Counted from the stretch's first letter, positions 12,795-23,580 are shown. The stretch is 64,000 nucleotides of DNA from Paramoeba atlantica (GCA_977017575.1 CDRNVI010000182.1:62001-126000), one strand, 5' to 3'. The notes: a model not told the origin generated them from the sequence alone. Numbers and translations: made by a program.

Positions 12795-13498
12795 CTTTCT
12801 TCTCTCACCCTTTCTCTTTTTTCTTTCTCTCACCTTTTTCTCTTTTTTTTCTTCACTTTTCTCTCTTTTTTCTTTCTCTACTCTCTTTTTTTTTCTTTCT
12901 TTCACTCTTTCTCTTTTTTTCTCTCCCTCTCTCTTTTTTTATCTTCTTCTTCTTTTCCTTCCAAATTCCCTTTTCTTTTCTCTCTCTTTTTTGTTTTTCA
13001 AAGAGAAAAGGGGAAAAAAAGGAAAAAGGAAAAAAAAAAGAAAAAAAAGAAGGAAAAAAAAGAAAAAAAGGGAAAAAATAAGAAAAAAAAGGAAAGAAGG
13101 AAAAAATGAAAAAAATGAAAAAAATGAAAAAAATGAAAAAAAAAAAAAGACCTCTCTTGGTTTGAGCCCCAAGATCACACAACACACCCACCGAGACGGA
13201 TCCCCTGAAAAGAAAGGTGCCACAACCTGAGACAGGGAACAACAGCATGAATTGTTTTGGAAAAAGGAGAATGAGAGAAAAAAAAAGGAGGGGACAACTT
13301 GAGAAGAGAAAAGAGTGGGGGGGAAATGGGGAAAAAAAGGGAGAAACAAGAAAGAGAGAGAAACGAAAAAAAAAAAAACCAAAAGCAGTTTATTGAGTTT
13401 ACAAAAAGCATCTTCCACGGTTTTCGATGTCCTGAAAAATTAAGGGATCTAAAGCAGCGGTTCAACCGCTTTTTTTGTTTTGGTGAGCAGCAGCACAG
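12795..13498. other. Pyrimidine then purine low-complexity DNA
   Basis: T/C-rich (12795-12990), then G/A-rich (13000-13150), then mixed unique DNA at about 13150-13260 and 13380-13498. A short palindrome with a T-run, AGCGGTTcaACCGCTTTTTTT, lies at 13456-13476. No gene was supported. Confidence 0.5.
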
Positions 13499-13499
13499 G

Positions 13500-13706
13500 T
13501 GACAGAAGAGAGAGAAGAGAGAAAGAAGAAAGAGAAGAAAGAGAGAGAGAGAGAGGAAAGGGAGGAAAGGGAGGGAAGAGAAGAAAGAGAAGAAAGAGAA
13601 GAAAGAGAAGAAAGAGAAGAAAGAGAAGAGAAGAGAGGAAGAGAGGAAAGAGAAGAAAGAGAAGAGAAGAGAGGAAGAGAGGAAAGAGAAGAGAGAAAGA
13701 GAAGAA
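13500..13706. repeat. (GAGAA/GAAAGA)n purine array
   Basis: About 200 bp of almost uninterrupted purines built from agaagaga and gaaaga units. It is able to form triplex DNA, and its length probably varies between individuals. Confidence 0.85.
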
Positions 13707-13714
13707 ACTTTCTT

Positions 13715-14606
13715 GGAGAAAGGAACTTTGTGTTTGAATCTCTTTTTCCTTTGGTTTCTTTTTTTTTTTACCCTTTTTCCTTCTTTTTTTTTCTTTTTTT
13801 CCCCCTGTTTTCCTTTTTTTTCTTTTCTGTTTCTCTCCTTTTTTTCTTTTCTGCTCTTTGATTTCTTTTTATTGCTGTTTTCGCCAAAAGTTGAATTTAG
13901 TTGGTAAACAACAATAAATTTCTTTTTAAAAGAAATTTTCTGTTTCTTAATCCTTTGTGCGGCGAGTGATGGGTTGAGAAAAAAATGTGAACAAGGCTGA
14001 TGATTTTAGACAGCAGTGAGATTGAATAATACACAATGTGTGATGTGGATCTACCAAGATTACTTTCTTGACTCAAAGTTTAGTGGAAAAAGGAGGTTGG
14101 TTGAGTTGAAGTTGTGGCAGTGGCTGCTCAACATAGAAGTCTTCCTCATCATTGGTTCACTGGCAACAGGATAACTGGGATGAGGCAGGCAATACTGCTT
14201 GGGGGGGGGGGGGGTTCTTGGAAGAAGGTCTTCATACAATTACTGGGTGGTCGAGATGCAACTGGGTAGTTGAGATCAAGAAGATCCTGAATATATGCTT
14301 AAGGAAATGATTCTCTTGGAGGTTTTTGTTCAATTTTTGGTCTGAATGAAGAGACAAATGCCAAACAACAATATCTTATTAGGATATTTTGTGTTCGTTT
14401 CCGTTCGGTTCCTTGTTTGCACGTTTCTGGTTTGACCAAGAGAATCGAAAGAGTTTTGTTTTCGAAGCTGCAAAGGATTTCCGTATTTACACCTCTCCCC
14501 CCTTTTTGAAAAATCAAGTGTCCTCACTTGGCAAACTCTTCTTGAATTGTTTGTTCGAGTCTGACTGTCAAGGATAGCAAAATAGCAAAATAGCAAAGAT
14601 AGCAAG
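13715..14606. other. Region downstream of the gypsy relic, no gene
   Basis: Pyrimidine tract (13740-13860), then complex unique sequence with a G-run of about 14 at 14200-14213 and four copies of atagcaaa at about 14575-14605. Because the gypsy relic reads leftwards, 3' LTR remnants would be expected here, but no LTR pair was identified. Confidence 0.4.
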
Positions 14607-14694
14607 GCAAGGGAAAAACCACACGAGTGGAAAGCCCTTGGTTCGAGGGAAAACCAGGACAAACACGGCGCAAAAAACCCTCAGGCGTGAAAGT
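14607..14694. repeat. gggaaaaacc-type dispersed repeat, CpG-rich copy
   Basis: Shares an ~85-bp segment with 30473-30560. This copy retains CpG (ttcgaggg, cacggcgc, ggcgtg) where the other has TG or CA. It borders the 3' end of the gypsy relic, so it may be LTR-derived. Confidence 0.6.
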
Positions 14695-14742
14695 AGAAAA
14701 AAAATTTCGATCTCCTTTCGCAGTTCCGTAAGATTAGTCTCT

Positions 14743-15182
14743 TTATCCCTTCATTTCGAGGTAATTTTCTAATTCATTCCCATGTGAATCTTTCACATCT
14801 TCTTCGTACATCCAACGTTTTTGAATTCTTCCTCTGCCAGTAGGGCCAACAACAAGATATTGATTATATCCATTGTATATTCTTTCTTGGATAATTTGGG
14901 TGTCAAATCCCTTATTTTCTTGTCCAAGGTTTGAATTTGTGGATTGTGTTAATTTTCGTCTTTTTCTGAATTCTCTCAGGAGAATGGTCTCGCGGAGGAT
15001 TTTATGAATTTCTCTCCTTGCATTCTCTTTTTCTAAGAGGTAATCTTTCAGAAGTTCAGAGTCTTTTAATTGTTCATGTAAAAACCATTCATATCTTATT
15101 TTTCCTGCTGCAGTGGTGATCTGAACGCGATATTTTTTCGGTTCTCCAGAATCATTCTCACTCAGGATTTTGTATTGAAGAC
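14743..15182 (-). pseudogene. Retroelement C-terminal segment with chromodomain-like end
   Basis: An open frame of about 146 codons runs on the minus strand from just after an in-frame TGA (about 15183) to TAA at 14743-14745. It has no early ATG. The first half is charged and helical. The last ~50 residues read like a chromodomain: FDTQIIQERIYNGYNQYLVV, then a Trp followed by Tyr-Glu-Glu-Asp-Val, then NELENYL, matching the usual pattern of hydrophobic-I-x-x-R, YLVKW, W-x-x-E-x-x-L and a final helix. Chromodomains at the integrase C-terminus are known in Ty3/gypsy chromoviruses, where they can direct insertion to marked chromatin. RT, RNase H and the integrase core are missing between this and the protease, so the element is internally deleted. 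Confidence 0.5.
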
Positions 15183-15269
15183 TTCAGACATCCTTTCCCA
15201 GGTTCCAACTGGAGGGTCTCTTCTGATTGTTCCATGGGCTCTAAAGTTATCCATTCAACTGTTTTCAAT

Positions 15270-15680
15270 TCACCAATTTCCCCACAGGTTCTGGAAGAAC
15301 CGCGGAAATTTGAGAATTGTCTTTATTTTTCTGCAAAAAGGGAAAGTCAATGTTTGCCCATGCAACAATTTTCGGAATTCGATTTTTCCTTTGTCAAAGT
15401 CAAGGACAGCTCCAATCTTTGAAAGAAATGGAGTTCCAAAAATAATGCTGGAAGAGAGCTCATTTAAGATTGTGAACCCAGTGTCTCCTCCTTTCCCCAG
15501 CAGCAATGTTGATTTCAAGGAGAACTTCCTCCCTTGGTTTGGCACTTGTTTTGTTTGCCATAGTGACCTTGCCGCCTTGATATGGTCTTCTCATTCTTGG
15601 TACAATGTTTTTAATGAGCTTTTCTCGACACCACATCAATTCCAGCACCAGAATCATGTATGCATTTTTGATCAACAGTA
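15270..15680 (-). pseudogene. Retropepsin-like aspartic protease, frameshifted
   Basis: The active-site motif HDSGAGIDVVS is visible at about 15610-15655 in one frame, followed by an in-frame TAA. A frameshifted continuation carries ELSSSIIFGTPFLSKIGAVL, matching the G-x-P-F-L region and the C-terminal strand of retropepsins. The protease would process the Gag-Pol polyprotein of an LTR retrotransposon. It lies downstream of the gag relic on the same strand, the normal gag-pro order. At least two frame breaks make it nonfunctional. Confidence 0.65.
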
Positions 15681-15844
15681 AAAGGGGTGTATGGTTAACA
15701 AATTGTTATTTATTTGACTCAGTTTCGGAAATACTTCTCTCGTCAAGATCTTCTTGTCAAATATAACAAATCCTTTGTCAGTCAGATTAACCAAAGTGTG
15801 ATTTGTATCCTGTTTCCAAGATCTCTTAGTATTTTTCAGATTTG

Positions 15845-17335
15845 TCAAATTGTAAAGAAGTCAAACCTTGCCAGTATTTTTGTGCCCTCTTCAGGTGTTA
15901 GTGTTCCACCTTCCATTGCATCAAAAAGTTCGGAAGCTCTTTCAATTAGTTTCCAGAACTTCTTTTGAGGTTCTTTCCGTCTTTGGGAGTCAGTTTTCAT
16001 GGGGGGGGGTTCTGGTCTCCCCGTGTAGCCATTTTTGATAATCCATTGTCTCAGGGTACTCCTTTTGGATTGCTTTGGAATATTGTTCCATTGCTCTCCT
16101 CCAAGGGGGGTCCTTACCGAAAATGGCATTTGACAATTGCGAACCCTTATGAATTTCGCAGTGTTCAACCAGAAACACTGGCGACTTCCATGGTCTGTAA
16201 AGCCGCAAAGTGAACATCTCATCTTCCCTTGAGTCCTGAAAGAAGCTGCGGATTCAGACCGCAATCCCTCCATCAAGCGACAAAGTCGGAGAAGATGAGC
16301 TCCACCACAAATGAAACAAAAAGGTTCTTCCCTCTTTCTCTTTCGATCAGTTTGGTCCGCAATCTTTTGATACTCTGCCGTATCCTGAACTCCAATCTTT
16401 GCTAATCGAGGTTCTGGCGTCGAGCACTCCAAAGTGAACTTCAGATCGACAAGAAATCTCTTCACTGTATCCTCCCAATCAAGTTTTCTTCCCAAATCCT
16501 TAAACTTCGCCTTGAATACAGACCCTTGTTCAAATTTCTCAGCAAATTCGTCAATAATATCTCTATCACGCGCATCCCTTCGAGAAATTTTGTTCTTCTT
16601 CAAATATAGATCGAGAAAATGGGTCGCGTACTGCTGGAACTTGCTCATTTTCGAATTAGGCATTCGAAAATTTTGGTACCTGGACGAGTCTGTCATCTCC
16701 TCTTCAGTTTGTCCAAACATTTTCCGCAAAGCCTCAAGCAAAACAAGTGGATCTTGGGACTCGCTCACCATCTTCCAGCTAATTGAGTTAGGCAGTTTGA
16801 TAAATAACTTCAGATCCCTCCCAAGAGGTGCCACATTTGGCGAGACTTTTGAGTTCAGCTTCTCTCTCGCCACATAACAAAAATCGTTCACTTCAGTGGG
16901 GTCCGAAAAATTCGTTTCTTTTACCAGTTCTCTCAGATTATCTCTTTGAGCCTTTGTATACGTTCCAGAGTCTTGAGATGGGTAAGGGTCGATCCATCAA
17001 CATCGAGCTGAGTTGAGAGATTTGTCTTCTCATGCCACTCAAGTCCTTGTTCATCAGCTGTCTCTCTTCTCAGAGTTGAAGAAAACTGTTCTGGAGGTCT
17101 TCATAAGAGGGCGCCTCGTCTTTCCCATTTCCACGAACAGGTGAAAGGCCATCAAGTAGATATCGGTGAGATTCATCTCTCATCACAAACCGAGATGAAG
17201 TTGAAGAACCTGAAGAACCCGAAGAACTTGAAAAGGAGTTGAAAAACTTGAAGGAGTTGAAGAACTGGAAAGGAGCTGAGGAACTTGAGAGAATTGAAGA
17301 ACTTGAAGGAGTTGCAGAACTCGCAGGAGTCAATT
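15845..17335 (-). pseudogene. LTR-retrotransposon Gag (nucleocapsid with two zinc knuckles), frame-broken
   Basis: The longest intact part is 15845-16891 (348 codons). It has two zinc knuckles, CFICGGAHLLRLC (C-x2-C-x3-H-x4-C) and CSLCGFTDHGSRQC (C-x2-C-x4-H-x4-C), preceded by a helical capsid-like region. Homologous reading continues upstream in other frames: ADEQGLEWHEKTNLS (about 17000-17050), then a Ser-rich N-terminal stretch (to about 17335), so at least two frameshifts have occurred. Gag forms the virus-like particle that packages element RNA. CpG is plentiful here, unlike the gag relic at 41.3-42.8 kb, suggesting a younger copy. The 5' side abuts an HSP70 fragment on the opposite strand. 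Confidence 0.75.
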
Positions 17336-17339
17336 GTCT

Positions 17340-17800
17340 CAAGCTGATATTGATTGAATGGTGAAGGATGCTGAACAGTTTAAGGATGAAGATGAGGAAG
17401 CTCGTAAGAAGGTTGAAGCGAAGAATGGACTTGAGAACTATGCTTACTCTTTGTTGCTGAGTTTGAACACAGGAGGAAGGAATTGGAAGAGAAGGTGATG
17501 CCAATCTTCTCCAAGATCTACCAAGGAGCTGGTGGTGAGGGTGGTGTGCCTGGTGGTATGCCTGGTGGTATGCCTGGGGGTAAGCCCGGTGGTATGCCTG
17601 GGGGTAAGCCCAGTGGTATGCCCGGTGGTATGCCAGGAGGAGGTATGCCTGGTGGATTCCCTGGTGGTGCTGGGGGATTCCCTGGTGGAGCTGGTGGATT
17701 CCCTGGTGGTGATTCTGGTTCTGGAGGTTTCTCTGGTTCTGGTGGAAATGCAGGAGGATCTGGTTCTTCTGCTGAACCCAAGATCGAGGAAGTTGATTAA
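17340..17800 (+). pseudogene. Cytosolic HSP70 3' fragment
   Basis: Encodes the C-terminal part of an HSP70 chaperone. The first portion reads [20 protein letters not shown] then [12 protein letters not shown], the substrate-domain helix. After a deletion that also shifts frame comes [20 protein letters not shown], a long GGMPGG-type tail and the cytosolic terminus PKIEEVD, ending with TAA at 17798-17800. The ATPase domain and most of the substrate domain are absent. An in-frame TGA (about 17354) stands where HSP70s have a conserved Arg before MV, consistent with CGA to TGA. It abuts the gag relic, which suggests truncation by insertion or rearrangement. AATAAA-like signals follow at about 17838-17846. 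Confidence 0.85.
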
Positions 17801-17839
17801 AATTTTGTTGAATACTTTCTCTTTCCTTTTGTATAAAAT

Positions 17840-18239
17840 AAATAAATTATTGGTTGAAAAATATTTATTATTATTATTAAAATAATTTTTTTTTTCTCTC
17901 TCTTTTGGAACTCTCACAACAATCTCAACAAAAGGAGAGGAAATCTCTCACACACACAAACAATCCAATCCCTTTGCCCCTGTCAAGTTAGCAAAAGAAC
18001 ATCACACAGTTTCATTAACCCACCAGACAGAATCCCCACCTCGACTACCATTTTTTTCTTTTGTCAACTTCATCCTCTCTTTTCTCTTTGCTTTTTGTTG
18101 TTTTTTCTCTCCTCTGGGACCATCTCCTGAAAAATAATGAAATCAGATCAATCTGGTGATCTCTTTTTGTTAAAAACACCTCCTCTTTTTGAATTTCCCC
18201 CCACCACACTCTCGCTGCTGCATACATGCTTGAAAATCC
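17840..18239. other. Unique and pyrimidine-rich intergenic DNA
   Basis: No gene recognised between the HSP70 fragment and the hairpin at 18240. A TTATTATTA run lies at 17863-17880, and T/C-rich sequence at about 18045-18125. Confidence 0.5.
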
Positions 18240-18291
18240 CCAAAGAGGCTGCAATATTTGTTTTGTACACAAATATTGTAGTCTTTTTGGC
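18240..18291. repeat. Dispersed hairpin, family 2, copy 2
   Basis: The left arm aaagaggctgcaatatttgt and right arm acaaatattgtagtctttttgg form a stem of about 20 bp with a short loop. It is homologous to the hairpin at 3272-3322. AATAAA occurs just 3' (18295-18300). Confidence 0.65.
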
Positions 18292-18349
18292 TTCAATAAA
18301 AAGATTAAAGGTACATGTTACACACACACACTACTCCTCAGGGAGAGGG

Positions 18350-19227
18350 GGGAAAAAAGTAAGAGAGAAGGAAAAAAAAGAAAAAAGAAAAAACAAATAA
18401 AAAAATAAACAAATAAAAAAGAAAAACAAGAAAAAATAAATAAAAACAAAACAAAAAAACAAAAGGAAAAAAAAAAAAAAGAAAGAAAAAGAAGAAAAAA
18501 GGAAAAGGAAAAACAAAATAAAGGGGAAAAGGAGAGGGAAAGAGAAAAGAAAGGGTCAAAAGAAAAAAAAAGAAAGAAAAGGGAAAGGAAAGGGAAAAGG
18601 AAAAAAAAGAGAAAAAGAAAACAAAAAAACAAAAGAAAACAAAAGAAAAAAAAAGAAAAAAAAAGAAAAAAAAAGAAAAAAAAAGAAAAAAAAAGAAAAA
18701 AAAGAAAAAAAAGAAAAAAAAGAAAAAAAAAGAAAAAGAAAAGAAAAAAAGAAACAAGAAAGAAAAAAGAAAAAAAAAAGAGAAAAAAAGAGAAGAAAAA
18801 AAGAAAAGATAAAAGAAACAAAGAGAAGAAAAAAGAAAAAAAGAAAGAAAAAAGAAAAAGAAAAAAGGAAAAGGAAAAAAAGGAAAGGGGGAAGGAAGAG
18901 GGAAAAGAGAAAGAGAAAAAAGAGAGAACCAACAATTTTCTTTTTATTTTCGCTTTGATCAAGAAAAGAAAGGAGAAAGAGGAGGAAAAGGGAAAAAAAC
19001 AAAAAAAAAACAAAAAACAAAAAAAAAGAAAAGAAAACAAAGGAAAAAAATAAAATAAAAAAACAAAAAAAACAAAAAAAAAGAAAAGAAAAGAAAAGAA
19101 GAGAACAATAAACAAAACAAAACAAAATAAACAAAACAAAACAAAACAAACAAAACAAACAAAACAAAAAAAAAGAAAAAAAAAGAAAAAAAAAAGAAAA
19201 AAGAAAAAAAAAGAAAAAAGAAAAAAA

Positions 19228-19259
<32 letters not shown>

Positions 19260-19922
19260 AAAAAAAAAGAAAAGAAAAAAACTGTGAAGAAAAAGGATCT
19301 CTTTTGATACGTGATTTCACTCTTTTCTAATTCAATGACTTCACTGTCTTAAAAGGAAAGAAAGAGAAGGAAAGAAAAGAAAAGAGAAAGAGAAAGAGGG
19401 GAAAGAGGAGAAAAGAGAAGGGGGAGAAGATTAAAAAGAGGAAAGAGAAAAGATAAAAAAGACAAAAACAAAAGATGAAAGAAAAGAAAAAAAAAAGGAA
19501 AAACACAAAACAAAAGAAAAAAAGAAAAAAGAAAAAACAAAAGAAAAAAAACAAAGAAAAAAAACAAAAAAAACAAAAGAAAAAAAGAAAAAAATCAATG
19601 AAGAAAAAAGGAACATTTTTTTAATACGTGAATTACACTCTCTTCAATTAAACAACTTTCCTGTGTTAAGGAGAAAAGAAAGAGAAAGAAAGAGAGAAGG
19701 AAAAAGAGAGAAAAAGAGAAGAGAGGGGAAAAGATTAAAAAGAGGAAAGATAAAGAGGAAAAGATAAAGAAGAAAAAACAAAAGAAAAATAGGAAAAAAA
19801 ACAAAACAAAACAAAAGAAAAAGAAAAAAAGAAAAAAAGAAAAGAAAAGAAAAAAAAAGAAAAAAAACAAAAAGAAAAAGAAAAAAAAACAAAAAGGAAA
19901 AGAAAAAAAACAAAAAAAAACA

Positions 19923-19954
<32 letters not shown>

Positions 19955-20007
19955 AAAAAAAAGAAAGAAAAGAAAGAAAAAGAAAAGAAAAGAGAAAGAG
20001 AAAAAAA

Positions 20008-20039
<32 letters not shown>

Positions 20040-20081
20040 AAAGAAAAAGAAAGAAAAAAAGAAAGAAAAAAAAAGAAAGAA

Positions 20082-20113
<32 letters not shown>

Positions 20114-20140
20114 AAAGAAAAAAGAATAAACCCCAAGAAA
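18350..20140. repeat. Polypurine tract (G/A on plus strand) with small unique islands
   Basis: About 1.8 kb of A-rich purine DNA built from gaaaaa, aagaaa and caaaac units. Islands of ordinary sequence interrupt it at about 18925-18965, 19280-19350 and 19595-19672. The latter two are similar to each other on the minus strand (acag..gaa.t...aattgaa.agagtg...cacgtat.aaa...) and are flanked by AG and GT, so they could be exons of the minus-strand gene system to the right. Long Phe/Ser frames here are not genes. Confidence 0.75.
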
Positions 20141-20149
20141 AAAAGAGAA

Positions 20150-20290
20150 CATGATCCCACCTCTTCCCAACTTTCCCAAGCATCCCAACCTTCCCCAACC
20201 TTCCTAAACTTCCCCAACCTTCCTAACCTTCCCCTCCTTTCCCAACCTTCCCAACCTTCCTTTCCCTCTTCCCCTCACCTCTTCCCTCCT
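20150..20290. repeat. CCCAACCTTCC minisatellite (G-rich on minus strand)
   Basis: Tandem, slightly variable copies of cccaaccttcc or ccccaaccttcct. The minus strand carries repeated GGG runs spaced 4-8 nt apart, compatible with G-quadruplex formation. Confidence 0.75.
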
Positions 20291-20490
20291 TCTCTTTTTT
20301 TTTTTTTTTTAATTTAATTCTTTTTTTCATCTCGCTTTTTTCTTTTTTTCTCTTTCCTCTTTTCTTCCCTCTCCTTTCGCTCTTTCCTCCTTGGCAGGGG
20401 AAAAAAATTATTTTAGCACAAAAAAAAAGATTTTAGGGTTCAAAAAAAAAAAGAAAAAAAGAAAAAAAGAAAAAAAAAGAAAAAAAAAAG

Positions 20491-20521
<31 letters not shown>

Positions 20522-21661
20522 AAAAAGAAAAAAAGAAGAAAAAAAAGAGAAAAACCCTGATTGAGACAATAAACAAAGACCAATTAAGGAAAAGGATCTT
20601 CTTGACACTCTTCTCTGATTCGAGTAATTCAGTGTCCCCTCAAAGAATTGAAGAATTCACAACATTTTTGTCTTTTATCTGTTTTGAAATAAAAGATAAG
20701 ATAAGATAAAAAAGAAAGAAAAAGAAAAAGAGAAAGAGAAAGAGGGGGAAAAAAGAGAAAAAGAGAAAAAAAAGAAAAGAGAAGAAAAAGAAGAAAGAAG
20801 AAAGAGAAGAAAGAAGAAAGAGAGAAGAAGGAGAAAGAAGAGTACCTGAATGGCTTTTTCAAGAAAGAAAAGGAAAGAAAAGGAAAAAAGAAAAGAGAGA
20901 AAAGAGAAAAGAGAAAAGAGATAAAAAAAAAGAAAAAAGAGAAAAAAAAGACTCAAAAGAAAAGAAAACCTTATCAAAAAAACAAGGAGAAAGAGAAGAA
21001 AAGAGAAGAGAAAAGAGAAAAAGAAAAAAAAAAAAAAAGAGAAAAAAAGAAAAAAAAGAAGAAAAAAAAGAAGAAAAAAAAGAACCTTGTCTGGTGGGAT
21101 CTCAAGTCTCCTTGACTCCCTAACTCCCCAACTCCTCTCTTTCTCTCTCTCTCTCTCTCAGCGAGAATTGGATCATCTTCTGGGACATTTCAATTCTTTG
21201 AGGGTCCCAAATCACTGAAAAATATCAAAGAAGAAAAAAGAGTTGTTTGAACAAATCAAAAGAACTCTTTAATTTGTTCATAAAACTCCAAAACATCACC
21301 ACAAAAATCCTTTTAATTGTTCTGTCTTTCTTGATTTTTGATTATATTATCATCTAACAGAAAAAGAAAAAAGAAAAGAAAGAAAAATTAGTTTTCCAAT
21401 TAAAAAAACAAAGAAAAACAAAGAAAAACAAAGAAAAACAAAGAAAAACAAAGAAAAGAAAAAAAACACATCATCACAAAACACCCAACAAAATAAAGGT
21501 TTTTGATCTTGGGTTGGTGGTGGAAAGAAAAAGAGAACGAAAAAGAAAAAGAAAATCAAAAAAGGAAAAAGGAAAAAAAAAAAAAGAAAAAAGAAAAAAG
21601 AAAAAAAAGAAAAAAAAAAAAGAAAAAAAGAAAAAAGAAAAAGAAAAAAGGAAAAAAATAC

Positions 21662-21717
21662 ATTTGAACAAGATTCGTGAGTTGAGTGGTCCTGTGAATG
21701 AATTCTTACTGAAATAC
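21662..21717 (-). CDS. LRR exon (copy A), deleted
   Basis: Reads YFSKNSFTGPLNS, then loses the repeat pattern. Compared with the intact 72-nt counterpart at 52927-52998, 16 nt are missing, which shifts the frame. Acceptor tttgtag and donor gtattt are retained. Confidence 0.6.
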
Positions 21718-21943
21718 CTACAAAGAGAAAAGAAAGAAAGAAGAAAGAAAGAAAAAAGAAAGAAAGAAAGAAAGAAAGAAGAGGGAAAGAAAAGAAATAA
21801 GAGTTAAAAAGGAAAAAAGAAAAAAAAGAAAAAAAAGAAAAAAAAATAATAAAAATAATAAAATAATAATAAAATAATAATAAAATAAATAAAAAAATAA
21901 AATAAATAAAATAAATTAAAAAAATAAAAAAAAAATAAAAAAC

Positions 21944-22015
21944 ATCCAAGTCAAATTGGAGAGTTGTCCAAATTCAGTAGGCAAAGTCCCCGTGAAGTTA
22001 TTAGAAACAATGTCT
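21944..22015 (-). CDS. LRR exon (copy A), intact 72 nt
   Basis: Reads DIVSNNFTGTLPTEFGQLSN followed by LTW, a textbook LRR with N, F-T-G, L-P and L..L positions. Acceptor aatattag, donor gttttt, phase 2 on both sides. Confidence 0.75.
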
Positions 22016-22274
22016 CTAATATTATGAAAGGGAGAGAGAAAGAGAGAGGAGAGAGAGGAGAGAGAGAGAGAAGAAAGAGAAAGAGAGAGAGAAAAGTGAG
22101 AGAGAAAAGAGAGAGAAAGAAAGAAAAAAAAAAATCATCAGAAGAATAATTTGTTCAAAAAATAATCAGAAAAAAAAAGAAAAAAAAGAAAAAAAGAAAA
22201 AAAGAAAGAAAAAAGAAAAAAAAAAGAAAAAAGAAAAAAAAAAAGAAAAAATAAAAAAAAATAAAAAGAAAAAC

Positions 22275-22346
22275 ATTTGAAGAAGATGAGAGAGTTGTGT
22301 GAATTCAACAGGCATTGCCCCTGAAAAGAAATTCCCTTCCAGTGAT
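22275..22346 (-). CDS. LRR exon (copy A), intact 72 nt
   Basis: Reads SLEGNFFSGAMPVEFTQLSH followed by LLQ. Acceptor ttttatcag, donor gttttt, phase 2. The homologue at 53557-53628 encodes the same repeat with several substitutions. Confidence 0.75.
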
Positions 22347-22717
22347 CTGATAAAATCAAAAATAATTTCAATAAAAATGAAAGAAATGAAAAGATAAAAA
22401 AAGAAAAAGAAAAAGAAAAAGAAAAAAGATAAAAAAGAAAAAGATAAAAAAGAAAAAGAAAAAAAAGAAAAAAGATAAAAAAGAAAAAAGATAAAAAAGA
22501 AAAAGAAAAAAAGAAAAAGAAAAAAAGAAAAAGAAAAGAAAAAGAAAAAGAAAAAAAGAAAAAGAAAAGAAAAAGAAAAAGAAAAGAAAAAGAAAAAGAA
22601 AAAGAAAAAGAAAAAGAAAAGAAAAAGAAAAGAAAAAAAAAAGAAAAGAAAAAGAAAAAGAAAAAGAAAAAGAAAAAGAAAAAGAAAAAGAAAAAAAAAG
22701 AAGAAAGAAAAAAATAC

Positions 22718-22784
22718 AAGTCAGTTAAAGAACAAAGTTTTGAAATTTTGTCCAAGATTTTTTCTCCTTTCAGTCGATTGGCTC
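22718..22784 (-). CDS. LRR exon (copy A), 5' edge lost
   Basis: Reads GANRLKGEKILDKISKLCSL followed by TDL. The counterpart at 53959-54033 is 75 nt. Here the first 8 nt are lost or replaced by tract sequence, so the acceptor AG has shifted and the phase no longer fits. Confidence 0.6.
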
Positions 22785-22799
22785 CTAAAAAAGAAAGAA

Positions 22800-22906
22800 A
22801 GAAAAGAGAAGAGAAGAAAAGAGAAGAAAAGAGAAGAAAAGAGAAGAGAAGAGAAGAGAAGAGAAGAGAAGAGAAGAGAAGAGAAGAGAAGAGAAGAGAA
22901 GAGAAA
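22800..22906. repeat. (GAGAA)n array
   Basis: An uninterrupted run of agaga/gagaa units inside an LRR intron (the complement is pyrimidine on the gene strand). Confidence 0.85.
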
Positions 22907-23053
22907 AAGAAAGGAAAGGAAAAGAAAGAAAAGGAAAAGAAAAAAAGAAAGAAAAGAAAATGATAAAATTATTAAAAGAATAATAAAAGAAAGAAAAAAA
23001 ATAAAATAATAAAATAATAAAATAATAAAATAATAAAATAAAATAAAAATAAA

Positions 23054-23086
<33 letters not shown>

Positions 23087-23109
23087 AAAATAAAAATAAA
23101 AAAAAAACA

Positions 23110-23171
23110 TAATTAGGCATGATGAAGATTTTCAATTTCTGATGGAACAAGTTCCTCTGTCAGAAAGATCT
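23110..23171 (-). CDS. LRR exon (copy A), degraded
   Basis: DLSD in one frame is followed by ELVPSEIENLHHA in another, so the LRR pattern is recognisable but broken by an indel. Acceptor ctttctag and donor gttttt are present. Confidence 0.5.
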
Positions 23172-23523
23172 CTAGAAAGAGAAGAGAAGAGAGAGAGGGA
23201 GAGAGGGAGAGAAAAGGGGAGAGAGAGAGAGAGAAAAGGGGAGAGAGAAAGAGAGAAGAAAGAAAAAGTTAAAAGAAAAAAAAAAAGAGAGAGAAAAGTT
23301 AAAAGAAAAAGAAAAAGAAAAAAGAGAGAGAAAATAAAAGAAAAGAAAAGAAAGAAAAAGAAAAAGAAAAGAAAGAAAAAGAAAAAAAAAGAAAAAAAAA
23401 AGAAAAAGAAAAAAACAAGAGACTCTGCATGGGGGTTGTGGTGTTGCTCTCCTCCTCTCCCATTCTCTCTCCCTCCAAGACCCCCCCCCTTTGGGAACAC
23501 ACGCACTCTCTCTCTCTCCAGAA

Positions 23524-23528
<5 letters not shown>

Positions 23529-23577
<49 letters not shown>
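23529..23577. repeat. (CT)n microsatellite
   Basis: About 24 CT dinucleotides in a row, within the 5' part of LRR copy A. Confidence 0.9.

Positions 23578-23580
<3 letters not shown>

Noticed and set aside
13935..14010. Possible C/D-box snoRNA (tgatga and ctga motifs)
   Set aside because: The boxes overlap rather than bracket a guide region, and no terminal stem was found.
17070..17504. Minus-strand frame spanning gag and HSP70
   Set aside because: Only the part below about 17335 is gag-like; the rest is antisense to the HSP70 fragment.
17518..17781. Pro-rich minus-strand and Val/Cys-rich plus-strand frames over the HSP70 tail
   Set aside because: They are shadows of the GGMPGG-coding repeat.
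18318..20977. Many long Phe/Ser/Leu-rich open frames on the minus strand
   Set aside because: They are translations of poly-TTC/TTTC low-complexity DNA with no domain or codon signal; the same applies to other purine and pyrimidine tracts (for example 8359-9046, 46350-47843, 57741-58204).
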